Shown here one piece after another: positions 54,933 to 63,881 of a DNA stretch of 64,000 bases. The notes beneath the pieces are model-generated. The model was not told the DNA's origin and did not search any database. It worked only from the letters and a program-made list of their open reading frames with translations. Within the stretch, counting starts at the first letter, position 1. Each line of letters opens with the position of its first letter. Both the position numbers and the translations under genes were made by a program. Origin of the DNA: Verrucomicrobiota bacterium (GTDB lineage: Bacteria; Verrucomicrobiota; Kiritimatiellia; UBA8416; JABMPJ01); contig JABGQM010000018.1 in the NCBI GenBank assembly GCA_018648805.1, positions 1-64,000 on the forward strand, written 5' to 3'.

Positions 54933-55046
54933 GCGGGTCTCCCTGATGCCGTATTACTCCGAATCGAGGTTTGAGATCGCTTTAGACTGCCATTTCCCCC
55001 GGGAGATGGAAATGGGAAAGCGTGGCAAAATTGTCCATTACGCGGG

Positions 55047-55074
55047 TTGCCGTGATCGGGGATCACAGTATAGA
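55047..55074 (+). promoter_or_regulatory. candidate promoter abutting the lipoate-ligase start
   Basis: TTGCCG (55047-55052), 16-base spacer, TATAGA (55069-55074). The spacer contains TGATC-GGG-GATCA. The ATG at 55084 would lie within a few bases of the expected start point, so a leaderless mRNA is possible. Confidence 0.4.
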
Positions 55075-55755
55075 ATGCGCGTCATGCACTTGGAAGCTGT
55101 GTACACGCCCGCGTCTCCGTCGCGGGAGAACATGGGCCGCGATGAGGCGATGCAGGAGTCGCTCCGGCCCTGCCTGCGTCTCTACACGTGGGCGCCGGAC
55201 GCCATCTCGCTGGGATGCTCACAGCAGATTGACGTGGTCGACATGGATGCCTGCCGTGAACAGGGCGTCGTGGTGGTCAAGCGGTTCACCGGTGGGGCGG
55301 CGGTGCTACACAAGGATGATCTGACCTACGCCTTCTTCTGGCCGGCCCGCGTGCCGCCGCACTACCGGGCCCTCGATTTGCGTGTGCGTTTCAAGGAGAT
55401 CTTTCTGGCCTCGTTCGCCGAGCTGGGCGTGGTGGCCGAAGCGTGTGAGAACGCCCGCTGGCAGATGCCGGCCACCAACATCTGTTTTCATGGTCAGGCC
55501 GCCAACGAGATTGTGATCGGCGGGCGCAAGGTGGCGGGTAACGCCCAGCGCGTGACGCGCAAAGGGGTATTCCAGCACGGCAGTATTGTCTTTCACGACC
55601 ATGAGGAGCTGTTCTGCAGCCTGGTCGAAGCGGCGCGCCCTTCCGGCGCGGTAACGGGCCTGTGCGAACACGCCCCGGATGCCACGCCCGCGCGTCTGGC
55701 CGAGTTGATGATCAAGCACACCGCCCGTGTGTTCGATCTCGAGCTGGCCGAATAG
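55075..55755 (+). CDS. lipoate-protein ligase / octanoyltransferase family protein
   Basis: 226 residues from ATG 55075 (55084 also possible). It belongs to the BPL/LplA/LipB fold. VKRFTGGAAVLHKDDLTYAF is a variant of the R-x-T/S-GGGAV-x-H motif, and ANEIVIGGRKVAGNAQRVTR contains the catalytic-type Lys (GRKVxGNAQR), then GVFQHGSI. It would attach lipoyl or octanoyl groups to 2-oxoacid dehydrogenase E2 or GcvH. Ligase (LplA) and transferase (LipM) cannot be separated here. An open frame back to 54931 has no family match. Confidence 0.85.
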   Translation: MRVMHLEAVYTPASPSRENMGRDEAMQESLRPCLRLYTWAPDAISLGCSQQIDVVDMDACREQGVVVVKRFTGGAAVLHKDDLTYAFFWPARVPPHYRALDLRVRFKEIFLASFAELGVVAEACENARWQMPATNICFHGQAANEIVIGGRKVAGNAQRVTRKGVFQHGSIVFHDHEELFCSLVEAARPSGAVTGLCEHAPDATPARLAELMIKHTARVFDLELAE

Positions 55756-55825
55756 AGAACGGGCCGATCTGCTGCGCTGGCCCACGCCCTCCGATCTTGA
55801 CTCCCTGCCGGATCAAGGTAGCCTG

Positions 55826-57595
55826 ATGGATTTCAGAGAGAGGCGATCTACCGTGGCCACCAGCACCGACACTATTCTGAAGCGTTTTGCGGCCTATTAC
55901 CGGCCCCACCGTACCCTATTTACACTCGATATGGTGACGGCCGGGCTGCGGGCTCTGTTCATCATTGTGATCCCGTTCCTTGTGGTGCGTATGCTGAACA
56001 AGGAGCAGTTGGCCCAGGCTTCATTGCAGGATATCTGGACGACGATCGGCATCATCGGTGTCCTGATTCTGCTGATGGCTCTGGCCGAGTTTATCAACGT
56101 GAAGTGGGGCCACATCCTGGGCACCCGCATTGAGACCGACATGCGCTCGGATCTCTTCCGTCATCTGCAGAAACTCTCGTTCGGCTACTTCGACAACACG
56201 AAGACCGGGCATATCATGTCGCGCATTTCGAACGATCTCTTCACGATCGGCGAGCTGGCGCATCACGGGCCCGAGGACCTCTTCATCTCGGCCTGTCTCC
56301 TGACGGGATCGCTCGTCTTCATGTTCATTATGAACTGGGAGATGGCGCTCATCGTTCTGATCCCCATGCCGCTCATCCTGCTATGGGGCAACATCTTTCG
56401 GGTGCGGCTGCGCCGCACGTTTCGTGAGGTGCGCATCCGCGTGGCCGATATCAACAGCAACGTCGAGAACTCGATCCAGGGCATTCGCGAGGTGCAGTCC
56501 TACGCCAAGGAGTCCTACGCGATCGACCGGTTCAACGATGTAAACAACGATTTCAGGACGGCCAAAAGCAACATGTATCACCACATGGCGGGGTTCCATT
56601 CGGGCATGATGTTCTTTCTCGAATTCTACTCGGTCCTGATCATTGGGGGAGGCATGTTGCTTGTGCATGCCGGACGCCTTGAGCTGGTCGAGCTGATCGG
56701 TTTCCTGATGTACCGTCGCTACATGTTCCAGCCGATCCGTCGCCTGACCGGCTTTGTGGAGCAGTACCAGCAGGGCGCGGCAGCCTTTGAGCGCTTCGCC
56801 GAGATCATGGATGAGGAGCCGGACATTGCGGACCGGCCAGATGCGAAACCGCTGCCGAAAGTCAGCGGTGAAATCTGCTTCGACCAGGTCAGCTTCAAGT
56901 ACGAGCGTGATGCCTCCAGCTGGGTGCTTGAAGACGTCACGTTCACGGTGCCGCCCGGGCAGACCGTTGCGCTGGTGGGGGAATCAGGCGCCGGCAAGTC
57001 GAGTCTGGCCGCCCTGATTCCCCGCTTCTACGAACCGCAGCAGGGCCATATTCGCCTGGATGGTGAGGACATCATGGATCTCAAGATGCAGGACCTGCGG
57101 CGGCATGTCGGGATTGTGCAGCAGAATGTCTTTCTGTTCGACACGACTATTCGTGAGAACATTCTGTTCGGCCGCCCGGATGCGAGTGAGGACGAGGTGA
57201 CCGAAGCGGCGCGCCGTGCCCACATCTACGACTATATTATGTCGCTTCCGGATGGCTTTGATTCACTCGTCGGCGAGCGCGGCGTCAAGCTGTCGGGCGG
57301 CCAGAAGCAGCGGATCTCGATTGCGCGGCTCTTCCTGAAGGATCCCCCCATCGTGATCTTCGACGAGGCGACCTCGTCGCTCGACTCGGAATCGGAAGAG
57401 CTGATCAAGCAGTCGATGGAGTTGCTCTGTCGCGGCCGTTCCACGCTCGTCATTGCCCACCGTTTCTCGACCGTACGCAATGCCCACTACACCTATGTCC
57501 TGCGCCACGGCCGCATCGTTGAGCACGGTACCCACAGCGACCTTGTCGCCGCGGGCGGTTACTACCACGACCTCTATAACCGTGACGTGCTCTAG
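55826..57595 (+). CDS. ABC exporter, MsbA/lipid A type
   Basis: Half-transporter with fused membrane and ATPase domains, 589 residues from ATG 55826 (GTG 55853 after AGAGAGG is an alternative). Six membrane helices lie in the first 320 residues, with the coupling region KLSFGYFDNTKTGHIMSRISND. The ATPase domain has Walker A GESGAGKSS, Q-loop IVQQNVFLFDTTIRENI, signature KLSGGQKQRISIARLFLKDP, Walker B IVIFDEATSSLD and switch VIAHRFSTV. The likely substrate is lipid A or another lipid, consistent with LptD elsewhere, but specificity is not provable from sequence. Confidence 0.9.
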   Translation: MDFRERRSTVATSTDTILKRFAAYYRPHRTLFTLDMVTAGLRALFIIVIPFLVVRMLNKEQLAQASLQDIWTTIGIIGVLILLMALAEFINVKWGHILGTRIETDMRSDLFRHLQKLSFGYFDNTKTGHIMSRISNDLFTIGELAHHGPEDLFISACLLTGSLVFMFIMNWEMALIVLIPMPLILLWGNIFRVRLRRTFREVRIRVADINSNVENSIQGIREVQSYAKESYAIDRFNDVNNDFRTAKSNMYHHMAGFHSGMMFFLEFYSVLIIGGGMLLVHAGRLELVELIGFLMYRRYMFQPIRRLTGFVEQYQQGAAAFERFAEIMDEEPDIADRPDAKPLPKVSGEICFDQVSFKYERDASSWVLEDVTFTVPPGQTVALVGESGAGKSSLAALIPRFYEPQQGHIRLDGEDIMDLKMQDLRRHVGIVQQNVFLFDTTIRENILFGRPDASEDEVTEAARRAHIYDYIMSLPDGFDSLVGERGVKLSGGQKQRISIARLFLKDPPIVIFDEATSSLDSESEELIKQSMELLCRGRSTLVIAHRFSTVRNAHYTYVLRHGRIVEHGTHSDLVAAGGYYHDLYNRDVL

Positions 57596-57630
57596 TGAGG
57601 CATCTGCGGCAGAGAGATCGGCCCGGGAAA

Positions 57631-57736
57631 GTGAGCAGTAAGCCGTAAGCAGTGAGCAGTGGGGCCCTGTCAAAACCGGAGGTGTTTCGACACGAAGCAC
57701 GTGGCCACTGCTTACTGCCCACTGCTCACTGCTCAC
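57631..57736. repeat. GTGAGCA heptad hairpin
   Basis: Arms 57631-57662 and 57705-57736 are each four GTGAGCA/GTAAGCA-type heptads and pair with about five mismatches in 32. The loop is 42 bases. It lies in the gap between the exporter gene and pyrE. Confidence 0.85.
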
Positions 57737-57739
57737 TTG

Positions 57740-57760
57740 AATTTCCGCGCAGCGGAAATT
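57740..57760. other. hairpin AATTTCCGC-gca-GCGGAAATT
   Basis: Perfect 9-base stem with a 3-base loop immediately after the heptad hairpin and 57 bases before pyrE. A similar GCGCTGCGGAAATG stretch follows the heptad array near 44211-44224. It could attenuate pyrE, but no U-run is present. Confidence 0.55.
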
Positions 57761-57817
57761 GCGGTGAGCACAGTTCACTGGACAGCGCCCCTCTTCGTCT
57801 GCTTTACTCGCAGCACT

Positions 57818-58414
57818 ATGACAGCAGAACAGGTACAATCACTACTCAAAGAGGCGGGGGCGTTACTCGAGGGACATTTCGAGCTGCGTTCGGGTTTACA
57901 CAGCAACCGGTTTTTCCAATGCGCCAACGTCTTGCGCTATCCGCAGATGGCGGCTCAGCTCTGCGATGCGCTCGTGGAGCGGCTGGGTGAGGTGCTCGGT
58001 GATGGACTCAAGGTGGATGGCGTCATTGCCCCTGCTCTGGGCGGCATTGTCGTGGGCCACGAGGTGGCGCGCGCGGTGTCCGCGCAGACCGGCCATCGAA
58101 TGCTCAAATCGATCTTCGCCGAGAAAGAGAATGACAAGCTGGTCCTGCGCCGCTTCAAGATTCAGCCGGGCGAACGCTATATCGTGGCCGAAGATGTCGT
58201 CACGCGCGGCGGCCGCGTTCAGGAGACCGTTGATATTGTGACCGCTGCCGGCGCCGAGGTCGCCGCCATCGGCCTGCTCGTCAACCGCAGCGGCGGCAAG
58301 GCCCGCTTCGATGCGCCCATGATCAGCCTGCTCGATAGCGAGCCGGTGACGTGGAACCCGGATGCGTGTCCGCTCTGTAAAGAGGGCTTGGCGCTGGTGC
58401 ATCCGGGGTCATAG
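57818..58414 (+). CDS. pyrE: orotate phosphoribosyltransferase
   Basis: Makes orotidine 5'-phosphate from orotate and PRPP. 198 residues from ATG 57818. The N-terminal region GHFELRSGLHSNRFFQCANV fits the PyrE substrate loop. IAPALGGIVVGHEVARAV and FAEKENDKLVLRRFKI precede the PRPP motif YIVAEDVVTRGGRVQETV. The ending CPLCKEGLALVHPGS is seen in one PyrE subgroup. The frame upstream of 57818 passes through the repeats and is not coding. Confidence 0.94.
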   Translation: MTAEQVQSLLKEAGALLEGHFELRSGLHSNRFFQCANVLRYPQMAAQLCDALVERLGEVLGDGLKVDGVIAPALGGIVVGHEVARAVSAQTGHRMLKSIFAEKENDKLVLRRFKIQPGERYIVAEDVVTRGGRVQETVDIVTAAGAEVAAIGLLVNRSGGKARFDAPMISLLDSEPVTWNPDACPLCKEGLALVHPGS

Positions 58415-58417
58415 GTA

Positions 58418-58504
58418 CTCAATATCCAATAGCCAACAGGGCATATCCAGTGTCCAAGGGCTTTGGATCGATCCACTTGGATGTTGGTTGTTGGGTGTTC
58501 AAGG
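58418..58504. repeat. AATATCCAA-family hairpin, copy 5
   Basis: Left arm 58418-58461 (CAATATCCAATAGCCAACAG) and right arm 58473-58504 (CCACTTGGATGTTGGTTGTT). It begins four bases after the pyrE stop. Its right end runs into the AAGGAGAAGG ribosome site of the next gene, so it could influence that gene's translation. Confidence 0.8.
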
Positions 58505-58516
58505 AGAAGGTGATCT

Positions 58517-60103
58517 GTGCGTAGTGTGTCAACAGATTCCCCGATAGGCAGCTGGCCCTCCCGCTTCCTCCTCCCGCTTGCTATCCTTCTTGCCCTCCTG
58601 CTCTCTGCGCTCAATCTCTGGTTTGGTCCGCTCAATCAGGATGAGGGGTGGTATCTCTACTCGGCGCGTCTGATTGCGCAGGGGCGTCTGCCGTTCATCG
58701 ACTTCGCCAGTACACAGGGCCCGGTCATGTCGTTTGTTTACGCCCTGCTGTGGGCTCCGCTGCAGGGAATGGGGCTGGCTGGCGGACGGCTGGTGACCGG
58801 GTTGCTGGGGTGGGGGGCGGCGGGGCTGGCGGCCCTCTTGGCGGCCCGCCTGGCGGGGACCGATCGCGCCGCGCGCCGCGCGGCGGCTTTCGCGGCCTTC
58901 ACGCTCATCGGTGTCAACGTGACGCACTCCTACTTCACCACCATCGTCAAGACCTACGCCTTGGGCGGACTGCTGCTCACGGCCGCTTTTCTGGCCTTGC
59001 ACAACGGGACCACCGCGTCGCGTCGTCGGCCGGGCTGGACCGCCCTGGCCGGACTCCTCTTCGCGCTCGGCGCGGGGTGCCGCGCCTCACTCGTCATGAC
59101 GCTCCCGGTCGTCTTTCTCTGGCTGGCCCACCGCCGCTACCGGAATCGCTGCGCGGTCTGTCCCTGGACCTTCGCCCTCGCTGCCGCGTGCGGTATGCTC
59201 GCCATCTTCGGCCCTTTTCTTGTGGCGGCCCCGCAGGCGCTCTGGTTTGGCATGGTCGACTACCACGCCGGCCGTGAAGCCGGCTCCCTCGCCGCCGCCC
59301 TGGCGTACAAGGCGGCTTTCGTCCTGCGCACCGCGCACGCCTATTTCGTCCCGCTGGCCCTGCTGCTCGTCACCTGGTTTTCGCGTGGGCGGGCTCCGAC
59401 GTCTGATGCGGCGTCGATCCGGCCGCCGCTGCGCGTCCCGTTGGCGTGCTCCGTGATCCTTATTTCGCTGCTCCACTTTATGGCGCCGTTTCCCTACGAC
59501 GATTACCAGGCCATCGTCTTCCCGCTCCTGGCGGTCCTTGTCGCGGTCGGCCTGACGCCGCTGCTGCAGCGGGCCGGCTTGCGCTGGCTGCTCCTCCTGC
59601 TGTGTCTGATGGCGTCCTTCTCTTCGCCGCGCTGCCAGGAGTGGTTCGCCGCGCCACGCGACCGTATCTGGTGGCCCATGCGCTCCCAGTCCGCCCTGGC
59701 GCAGCTGCGCGCCACCGCCGCAACGCTGCGTGAAGCGGCTGGCCCCGAACGTCTCCTCTTGACGCAGGACACCTACCTGGCCGTGGAAGCCGGTCTTGAC
59801 CTGCCGGCCGGCATGGAGATGGGCCCCTTCTGTTACTATCCTGACTGGACCCGCGCCCGAGCCGAAACCTGCCATGTCCTCAACCGTGACATGCTGACCG
59901 AGCTGCTCGCCACCACGCCCGCCTCGCAGGCCGCCTTCAGCGCCTACGGGCTCAGCATTGCCTCGCCCGCCGTGCAGCCCATCCCCCCGGATGAGACCCG
60001 TCGCCTGCAGGCGCTTCTCGAATCGCGCTATACCCCTACGGCCACCATGCCCGCCTTCGGGCAGGCCCAGACCACGCTCAAGCTGTATCGACAGAGCGAG
60101 TGA
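58517..60103 (+). CDS. GT-C-fold-like polytopic membrane glycosyltransferase
   Basis: 528 residues with about nine to eleven membrane helices. After the first helix comes LNQDEGWYLYSARLIAQGRL, with a DE pair in the first external loop, and FIDFASTQGPVMSFVYAL. This layout fits ArnT/PMT-like (GT39/GT83-type) enzymes that use lipid-linked sugars. The C-terminal 150 residues are a soluble periplasmic-type domain (ERLLLTQDTYLAVEAGLDLP). The GTG start at 58517 is six bases after AAGGAGAAGG. The acceptor could be lipid A, a glycan or a protein; not determinable. Confidence 0.75.
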   Translation: MRSVSTDSPIGSWPSRFLLPLAILLALLLSALNLWFGPLNQDEGWYLYSARLIAQGRLPFIDFASTQGPVMSFVYALLWAPLQGMGLAGGRLVTGLLGWGAAGLAALLAARLAGTDRAARRAAAFAAFTLIGVNVTHSYFTTIVKTYALGGLLLTAAFLALHNGTTASRRRPGWTALAGLLFALGAGCRASLVMTLPVVFLWLAHRRYRNRCAVCPWTFALAAACGMLAIFGPFLVAAPQALWFGMVDYHAGREAGSLAAALAYKAAFVLRTAHAYFVPLALLLVTWFSRGRAPTSDAASIRPPLRVPLACSVILISLLHFMAPFPYDDYQAIVFPLLAVLVAVGLTPLLQRAGLRWLLLLLCLMASFSSPRCQEWFAAPRDRIWWPMRSQSALAQLRATAATLREAAGPERLLLTQDTYLAVEAGLDLPAGMEMGPFCYYPDWTRARAETCHVLNRDMLTELLATTPASQAAFSAYGLSIASPAVQPIPPDETRRLQALLESRYTPTATMPAFGQAQTTLKLYRQSE

Positions 60104-60171
60104 TTTCCTCACACTTGACCCCAGCGTCATCTTGAGCTACAAAGCTTGTCGCATTCAGGGAGGTGATTGAG

Positions 60172-61560
60172 ATGGCAGAAGTGACCAAGGCAGAAGCGTC
60201 GCAAGAAGCGCAGGCATTGTACAACAAAGGATTCAGCGCTTTTGAGCGTGGCAATCTCGATTTCGCGATCGACCTGCTGCAGCGCTGTCTCGAGATCGAG
60301 CCCGCCTTCCTGCAGGCCCGCAAGTTTCTGCGCGCCGCCGAGATCGGCCGCTTCAAGGAGAAGAACCTCGGCGCCATGGCCCGCAAAATGATGGCCGCCA
60401 AGGCCATGCCCGCTCTCGGCACCGCCATGGTTCAGCTCAACACCGGCAAGGTAGACCGGGCGCTTGTCGCCTTCGACAAGCTCCTGCAGGATGACCCCCT
60501 CAATCCCAAATACGCCCTGCCGTTTGCCCGGGCCGCCTCGGCCGCCGATATCCCCGAAGCCGGTGTACAGACGCTTGAGATCATCCGCGAGCATCACCCC
60601 AGTGATGCGACCCTATTTCAGTCGCTGGGTGAACTCTATACCAAGCTGGGGCAGAGCCGTCAGGCACGCGAGTGTTTCGAGCGGCTGTGTGAACTCCGGC
60701 CCAAGGATGCGGATGCGGTTAAGTTGCTTAAAGACTCCTTTGCGCGTGAGAGCATCCAGGGCGATGGCTGGGAGCAGGCCTCTGACGAGGAGGGCGGTTC
60801 CTTCCGCGACATGATTCGTGATGGGGATGAGGCCACCCGCATGGAGAAGGAGTCCAAGGCGGTCAAGTCGGACGAAGACGCCGACTCCCTGATTGCCGAC
60901 ATGCTGGCCAAGATCGAGGCCGAACCCGCGAACGTCAACTACTACCGCGCCCTGGCGCGGCTGTATGCTCAGCGCAAGCTCTTCGATGAGGGGGTCTCCA
61001 CACTGCGCAAGGCCATCGAGATGAATCCGGGCGATCCGGAGTTGGACAACACGCTCAGCCAGATGCGTATGCAGCAGTTCGAGTTCGAAATCGAGGCGGT
61101 CACCCAGAGCGGCGACACGGATGCCCTCGCCGCCAAGCAGCATGAACGGACCGAGTTCGAGTTTCACGATGTCCAGGAGAAGGTTGAGCGTTACCCCAAC
61201 GACCTCGCCCTGCGTTTTCGCTGGGGCCAGCTCCTGCACCAGAATGACTACTTCAACGAAGCCATTCAGCAGTTCCAGCTCTCACAGCGCAGTCCCAAGG
61301 ACCGTCTCAACTCGCTCTACTACATGGGCCTCTGTTTCAAGGCCAAGGGTCAGTTCGATATGGCGCGCGACCAGCTCGAAGCCGCCAACGGCGAGCTGAC
61401 CACGATGGATGGCGTCAAGAAGAACGTCTGCTACGAGCTGGGCTCACTCTACGAGTCCATGGGCGACAAGGCCAAGGCGGCCGAATACTACAAGCTGATC
61501 TACCAGGCCGATATCAGCTACAAAGACATCTCCCAGAAGATCGAATCGCTCTACGAATAA
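60172..61560 (+). CDS. tetratricopeptide-repeat protein
   Basis: 462 residues, soluble, no signal peptide. TPR-like helix pairs run throughout: ALYNKGFSAFERGNLDFAID, LFQSLGELYTKLGQSRQARE, YYRALARLYAQRKLFDEGVS, and SLYYMGLCFKAKGQFDMARD, then YELGSLYESMGDKAKAAEYY. An acidic linker (about 205-245) separates two TPR blocks. ATG 60172 has AGGGAGG eight bases upstream; the in-frame GTG at 60163 is less likely. It is a probable protein-interaction scaffold with partner unknown. Confidence 0.85.
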   Translation: MAEVTKAEASQEAQALYNKGFSAFERGNLDFAIDLLQRCLEIEPAFLQARKFLRAAEIGRFKEKNLGAMARKMMAAKAMPALGTAMVQLNTGKVDRALVAFDKLLQDDPLNPKYALPFARAASAADIPEAGVQTLEIIREHHPSDATLFQSLGELYTKLGQSRQARECFERLCELRPKDADAVKLLKDSFARESIQGDGWEQASDEEGGSFRDMIRDGDEATRMEKESKAVKSDEDADSLIADMLAKIEAEPANVNYYRALARLYAQRKLFDEGVSTLRKAIEMNPGDPELDNTLSQMRMQQFEFEIEAVTQSGDTDALAAKQHERTEFEFHDVQEKVERYPNDLALRFRWGQLLHQNDYFNEAIQQFQLSQRSPKDRLNSLYYMGLCFKAKGQFDMARDQLEAANGELTTMDGVKKNVCYELGSLYESMGDKAKAAEYYKLIYQADISYKDISQKIESLYE

Positions 61561-61566
61561 GTAGAA

Positions 61567-61585
61567 GGCCCGGCGCAGCCGGGCC
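61567..61585. terminator. hairpin GGCCCGGC-gca-GCCGGGCC between convergent genes
   Basis: Perfect 8-base GC-only stem with a 3-base loop, seven bases after the TPR stop and 39 bases from the end of the opposing exonuclease gene. The position suits a two-way terminator, though no T-run follows on either side. ATCCGTG words and a CCTACGGCGGGCAAG element follow at 61586-61619. Confidence 0.5.
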
Positions 61586-61623
61586 ATCCGTGTCACCACG
61601 CCTACGGCGGGCAAGTCCGTGGT

Positions 61624-62427
61624 CTATTTTCCCGGCGGCGTCGGCCATTCACCCTCGAGCGCGCGCTCGACGATGCCGATCACATCGCGCGGGAAGTCAC
61701 TGCGCAGCATCCACTTGATGAAGCTGGGCTCGTTCTCGATGAGGTATTTGAGGGAGGTGCCCTTCTTCTTGCTGAAGTTGAGCACGACTTCGTTGTTGGC
61801 CCACTTCAACCGGCCGGCGCGATCAACCCAGCCCGGCTGGGTCCGGCTGCAGTAGGCATCCAGAGCCACGACCTCGTGCGGCATATCCGCGTAGCGCTCA
61901 AGCTGCCCTTCGAGCACGCGGATCGTGGCCATCACATCGGCCTCGGCGCTGTGTGCGTTTTCAAACTCCAGTTCGCCGCAGTAGTAGCGTAGCGCCGCCG
62001 AGAGGTCGCGCGGCTCGCGTTTGTGATAGACCGTTTGGGCATCCAGCACGCGGCGCCCCTCCAGATCGAATGTCATCCCGGCCCGCAAAAACTCCTCGGC
62101 CAGGAGTGGGATATCAAATCGGGCCAGGTTGTAGCCGGCCAGGTCGCAGCCGACCAGGAAGTCGAAGATCGCCTGGGCGCGCTCATTGAACGTGGCGCAG
62201 TTGGCCACATCCGCATCCGAGATACCGTGGATGGCCGTGGTCTCCGGCGGAATGGGGACGGTGGGGTTGATGCGTTCCGCCAGGGTTTCGTGCTGTCCGT
62301 TGGGCAGCACCTTAACAATCGCAATCTCCACGATGCGATCGGCGCGCGTATTGACCCCGGTCGTCTCGAGGTCAAAGACTGCGATGGGTCGATCGAAGTC
62401 CAGCTTGGATAGTAGTTTCTCTGTCAT
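61624..62427 (-). CDS. DnaQ-like DEDDh 3'-5' exonuclease
   Basis: 267 residues from ATG 62427. Exo I is FDLETTG (Asp, Glu), Exo II is in AGYNLARFDIPLL (Asp), and Exo III is NAHSAEADVMAT with the His and Asp of the DEDDh type. The C-terminal 75 residues (WVDRAGRLKWANNEVVLNFS, KKKGTSLKYLIENEPSFIKW) extend beyond the nuclease fold, as in many stand-alone DnaQ-like proteins. It could proofread for the replicase or act in RNA/DNA trimming. Frames upstream of 62427 are not conserved. Confidence 0.9.
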   Translation of the reverse strand: MTEKLLSKLDFDRPIAVFDLETTGVNTRADRIVEIAIVKVLPNGQHETLAERINPTVPIPPETTAIHGISDADVANCATFNERAQAIFDFLVGCDLAGYNLARFDIPLLAEEFLRAGMTFDLEGRRVLDAQTVYHKREPRDLSAALRYYCGELEFENAHSAEADVMATIRVLEGQLERYADMPHEVVALDAYCSRTQPGWVDRAGRLKWANNEVVLNFSKKKGTSLKYLIENEPSFIKWMLRSDFPRDVIGIVERALEGEWPTPPGK

Positions 62428-62533
62428 GCGCTCCACTATAGACGCGCATGCCGCGCGGTTCAAGGCCTGAGGATTGCCCCCCGCGGCCGCATTGATCTTG
62501 CGCGCGGTCGGCAGCAGTGACAGGATCACGCCC

Positions 62534-63781
62534 ATGAGACATCTGAAGGTCATTGTGGTGGGTGGCGGTGCCGCGGGACTGATGGCGGCGGGTCAGGCGG
62601 CCGAGGCCGGCGCCGAGGTCGTGCTTATCGAGAAGATGCCCCGCTCGGGCCGTAAGCTCAGCATCACCGGCAAAGGGCGCTGCAATGTCACCAACGTGGC
62701 TGAACACGACGACTTCCTGGCGCACTTCGGCGCCACGGGTCCCTTCCTCCAGGAGGCGTTTGCACGCTACTTCAACACGGAACTGAGCGGGTTTCTCGAA
62801 TCGCTCGGTGTTGCGCTTGTGACCGAACGAGGGGGGCGTGTCTTTCCGGCCAGCGGCAAGGCGCCGGATATTGTGCGTGCTCTGGTCAAGTGGGTCACCC
62901 GCAGTGGTGTCACCTCACTCTGCCGTACACGTGTGGACCAGTTGCTGCTCGCGCACGGGCGTATCGAAGGCGTGCGCTGCGGCGCGGAGGAGATCCGCGG
63001 CGACGCGGTGATTCTCGCTACCGGCGGCGCCTCCTATCCGGCCACGGGCTCCAGCGGCGACGGCTACGCCCTGGCGCGCGCCGTAGGCCACAAGGTGATG
63101 ACGCCACGGCCGGCTCTCGTGCCGCTCGAAACGGCCGGCACGGCGGCGGCCCGCCTGGAGGGGCTCTCGCTGCGTAACATGCGCGTGACACTCCTCGTGG
63201 ATGGCGGCAAGCAGCACGAAGCCTTTGGCGAACTGACGTTCACGGCGTTTGGCGTGACGGGTCCCGTTATCCTGACGTTGAGCGGCGAAGCGGTCGCCGC
63301 GCTGCAGGCCCAGCGCAAGGTGGAGCTGCTGATCGACCTCAAGCCGGCGCTTGATGCAGAGAAGCTCGACCGCCGGCTGCAGCGTGACCTGGAGGCGCGC
63401 GCCGATGAGCCGCTGCGCAGCCTGATGCGCGGGTTGCTACCCAAGCCGCTGGTGGGGGTCTGCCTGCAGGCCGTTGGCCTGCCCTCGCACCGCCGGGGTA
63501 GCTCTGTAACCGCGCACGACCGCAAGAAGCTCGGCGCGTGGCTGAAAGCCTACCGTCTCCCGGTTACCGGGCATCGGCCTTTCGAGGAAGCCATTATTAC
63601 CGCGGGTGGCGTCGATACGCGCGAGATCGATCCAACCAGCATGGCGTCGCTCCGCTGCGCCGGACTCTATATCGCGGGCGAACTTTTGGATGTGCAGGCC
63701 GACACAGGCGGGTATAATTTACAGGCCGCCTTTTCAACCGGTTGGTTGGCCGGCCGGGCGGCAGCAGAATCCGCAACGTGA
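62534..63781 (+). CDS. HI0933/BaiN-family FAD-dependent oxidoreductase
   Basis: 415 residues from ATG 62534. The FAD-binding motif is VVGGGAAGLMAAGQAAEAGA. The family signature SGRKLSITGKGRCNVTN follows, then VILATGGASYPATGSSGDGY and the closing GELLDVQADTGGYNLQAAFSTGW. The substrate of this large family is mostly unknown. It is divergent from the exonuclease gene (106-base gap). Confidence 0.93.
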   Translation: MRHLKVIVVGGGAAGLMAAGQAAEAGAEVVLIEKMPRSGRKLSITGKGRCNVTNVAEHDDFLAHFGATGPFLQEAFARYFNTELSGFLESLGVALVTERGGRVFPASGKAPDIVRALVKWVTRSGVTSLCRTRVDQLLLAHGRIEGVRCGAEEIRGDAVILATGGASYPATGSSGDGYALARAVGHKVMTPRPALVPLETAGTAAARLEGLSLRNMRVTLLVDGGKQHEAFGELTFTAFGVTGPVILTLSGEAVAALQAQRKVELLIDLKPALDAEKLDRRLQRDLEARADEPLRSLMRGLLPKPLVGVCLQAVGLPSHRRGSSVTAHDRKKLGAWLKAYRLPVTGHRPFEEAIITAGGVDTREIDPTSMASLRCAGLYIAGELLDVQADTGGYNLQAAFSTGWLAGRAAAESAT

Positions 63782-63830
63782 ATCGTGGGCAACGAGAAAC
63801 TACCCTCTGTTCTACTGCGCCCTTAATGCG

Positions 63831-63858
63831 TTGAACCTTTTTGGATGGGGTCTATAAT
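63831..63858 (+). promoter_or_regulatory. strong sigma70-type promoter
   Basis: TTGAAC (63831-63836), 16-base spacer, perfect TATAAT (63853-63858). It drives the secreted-protein gene whose ATG is at 63882; GAGGA at 63866-63870 is a possible ribosome site. Confidence 0.7.
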
Positions 63859-63881
63859 TAGAGCCGAGGACGGTGACAACT

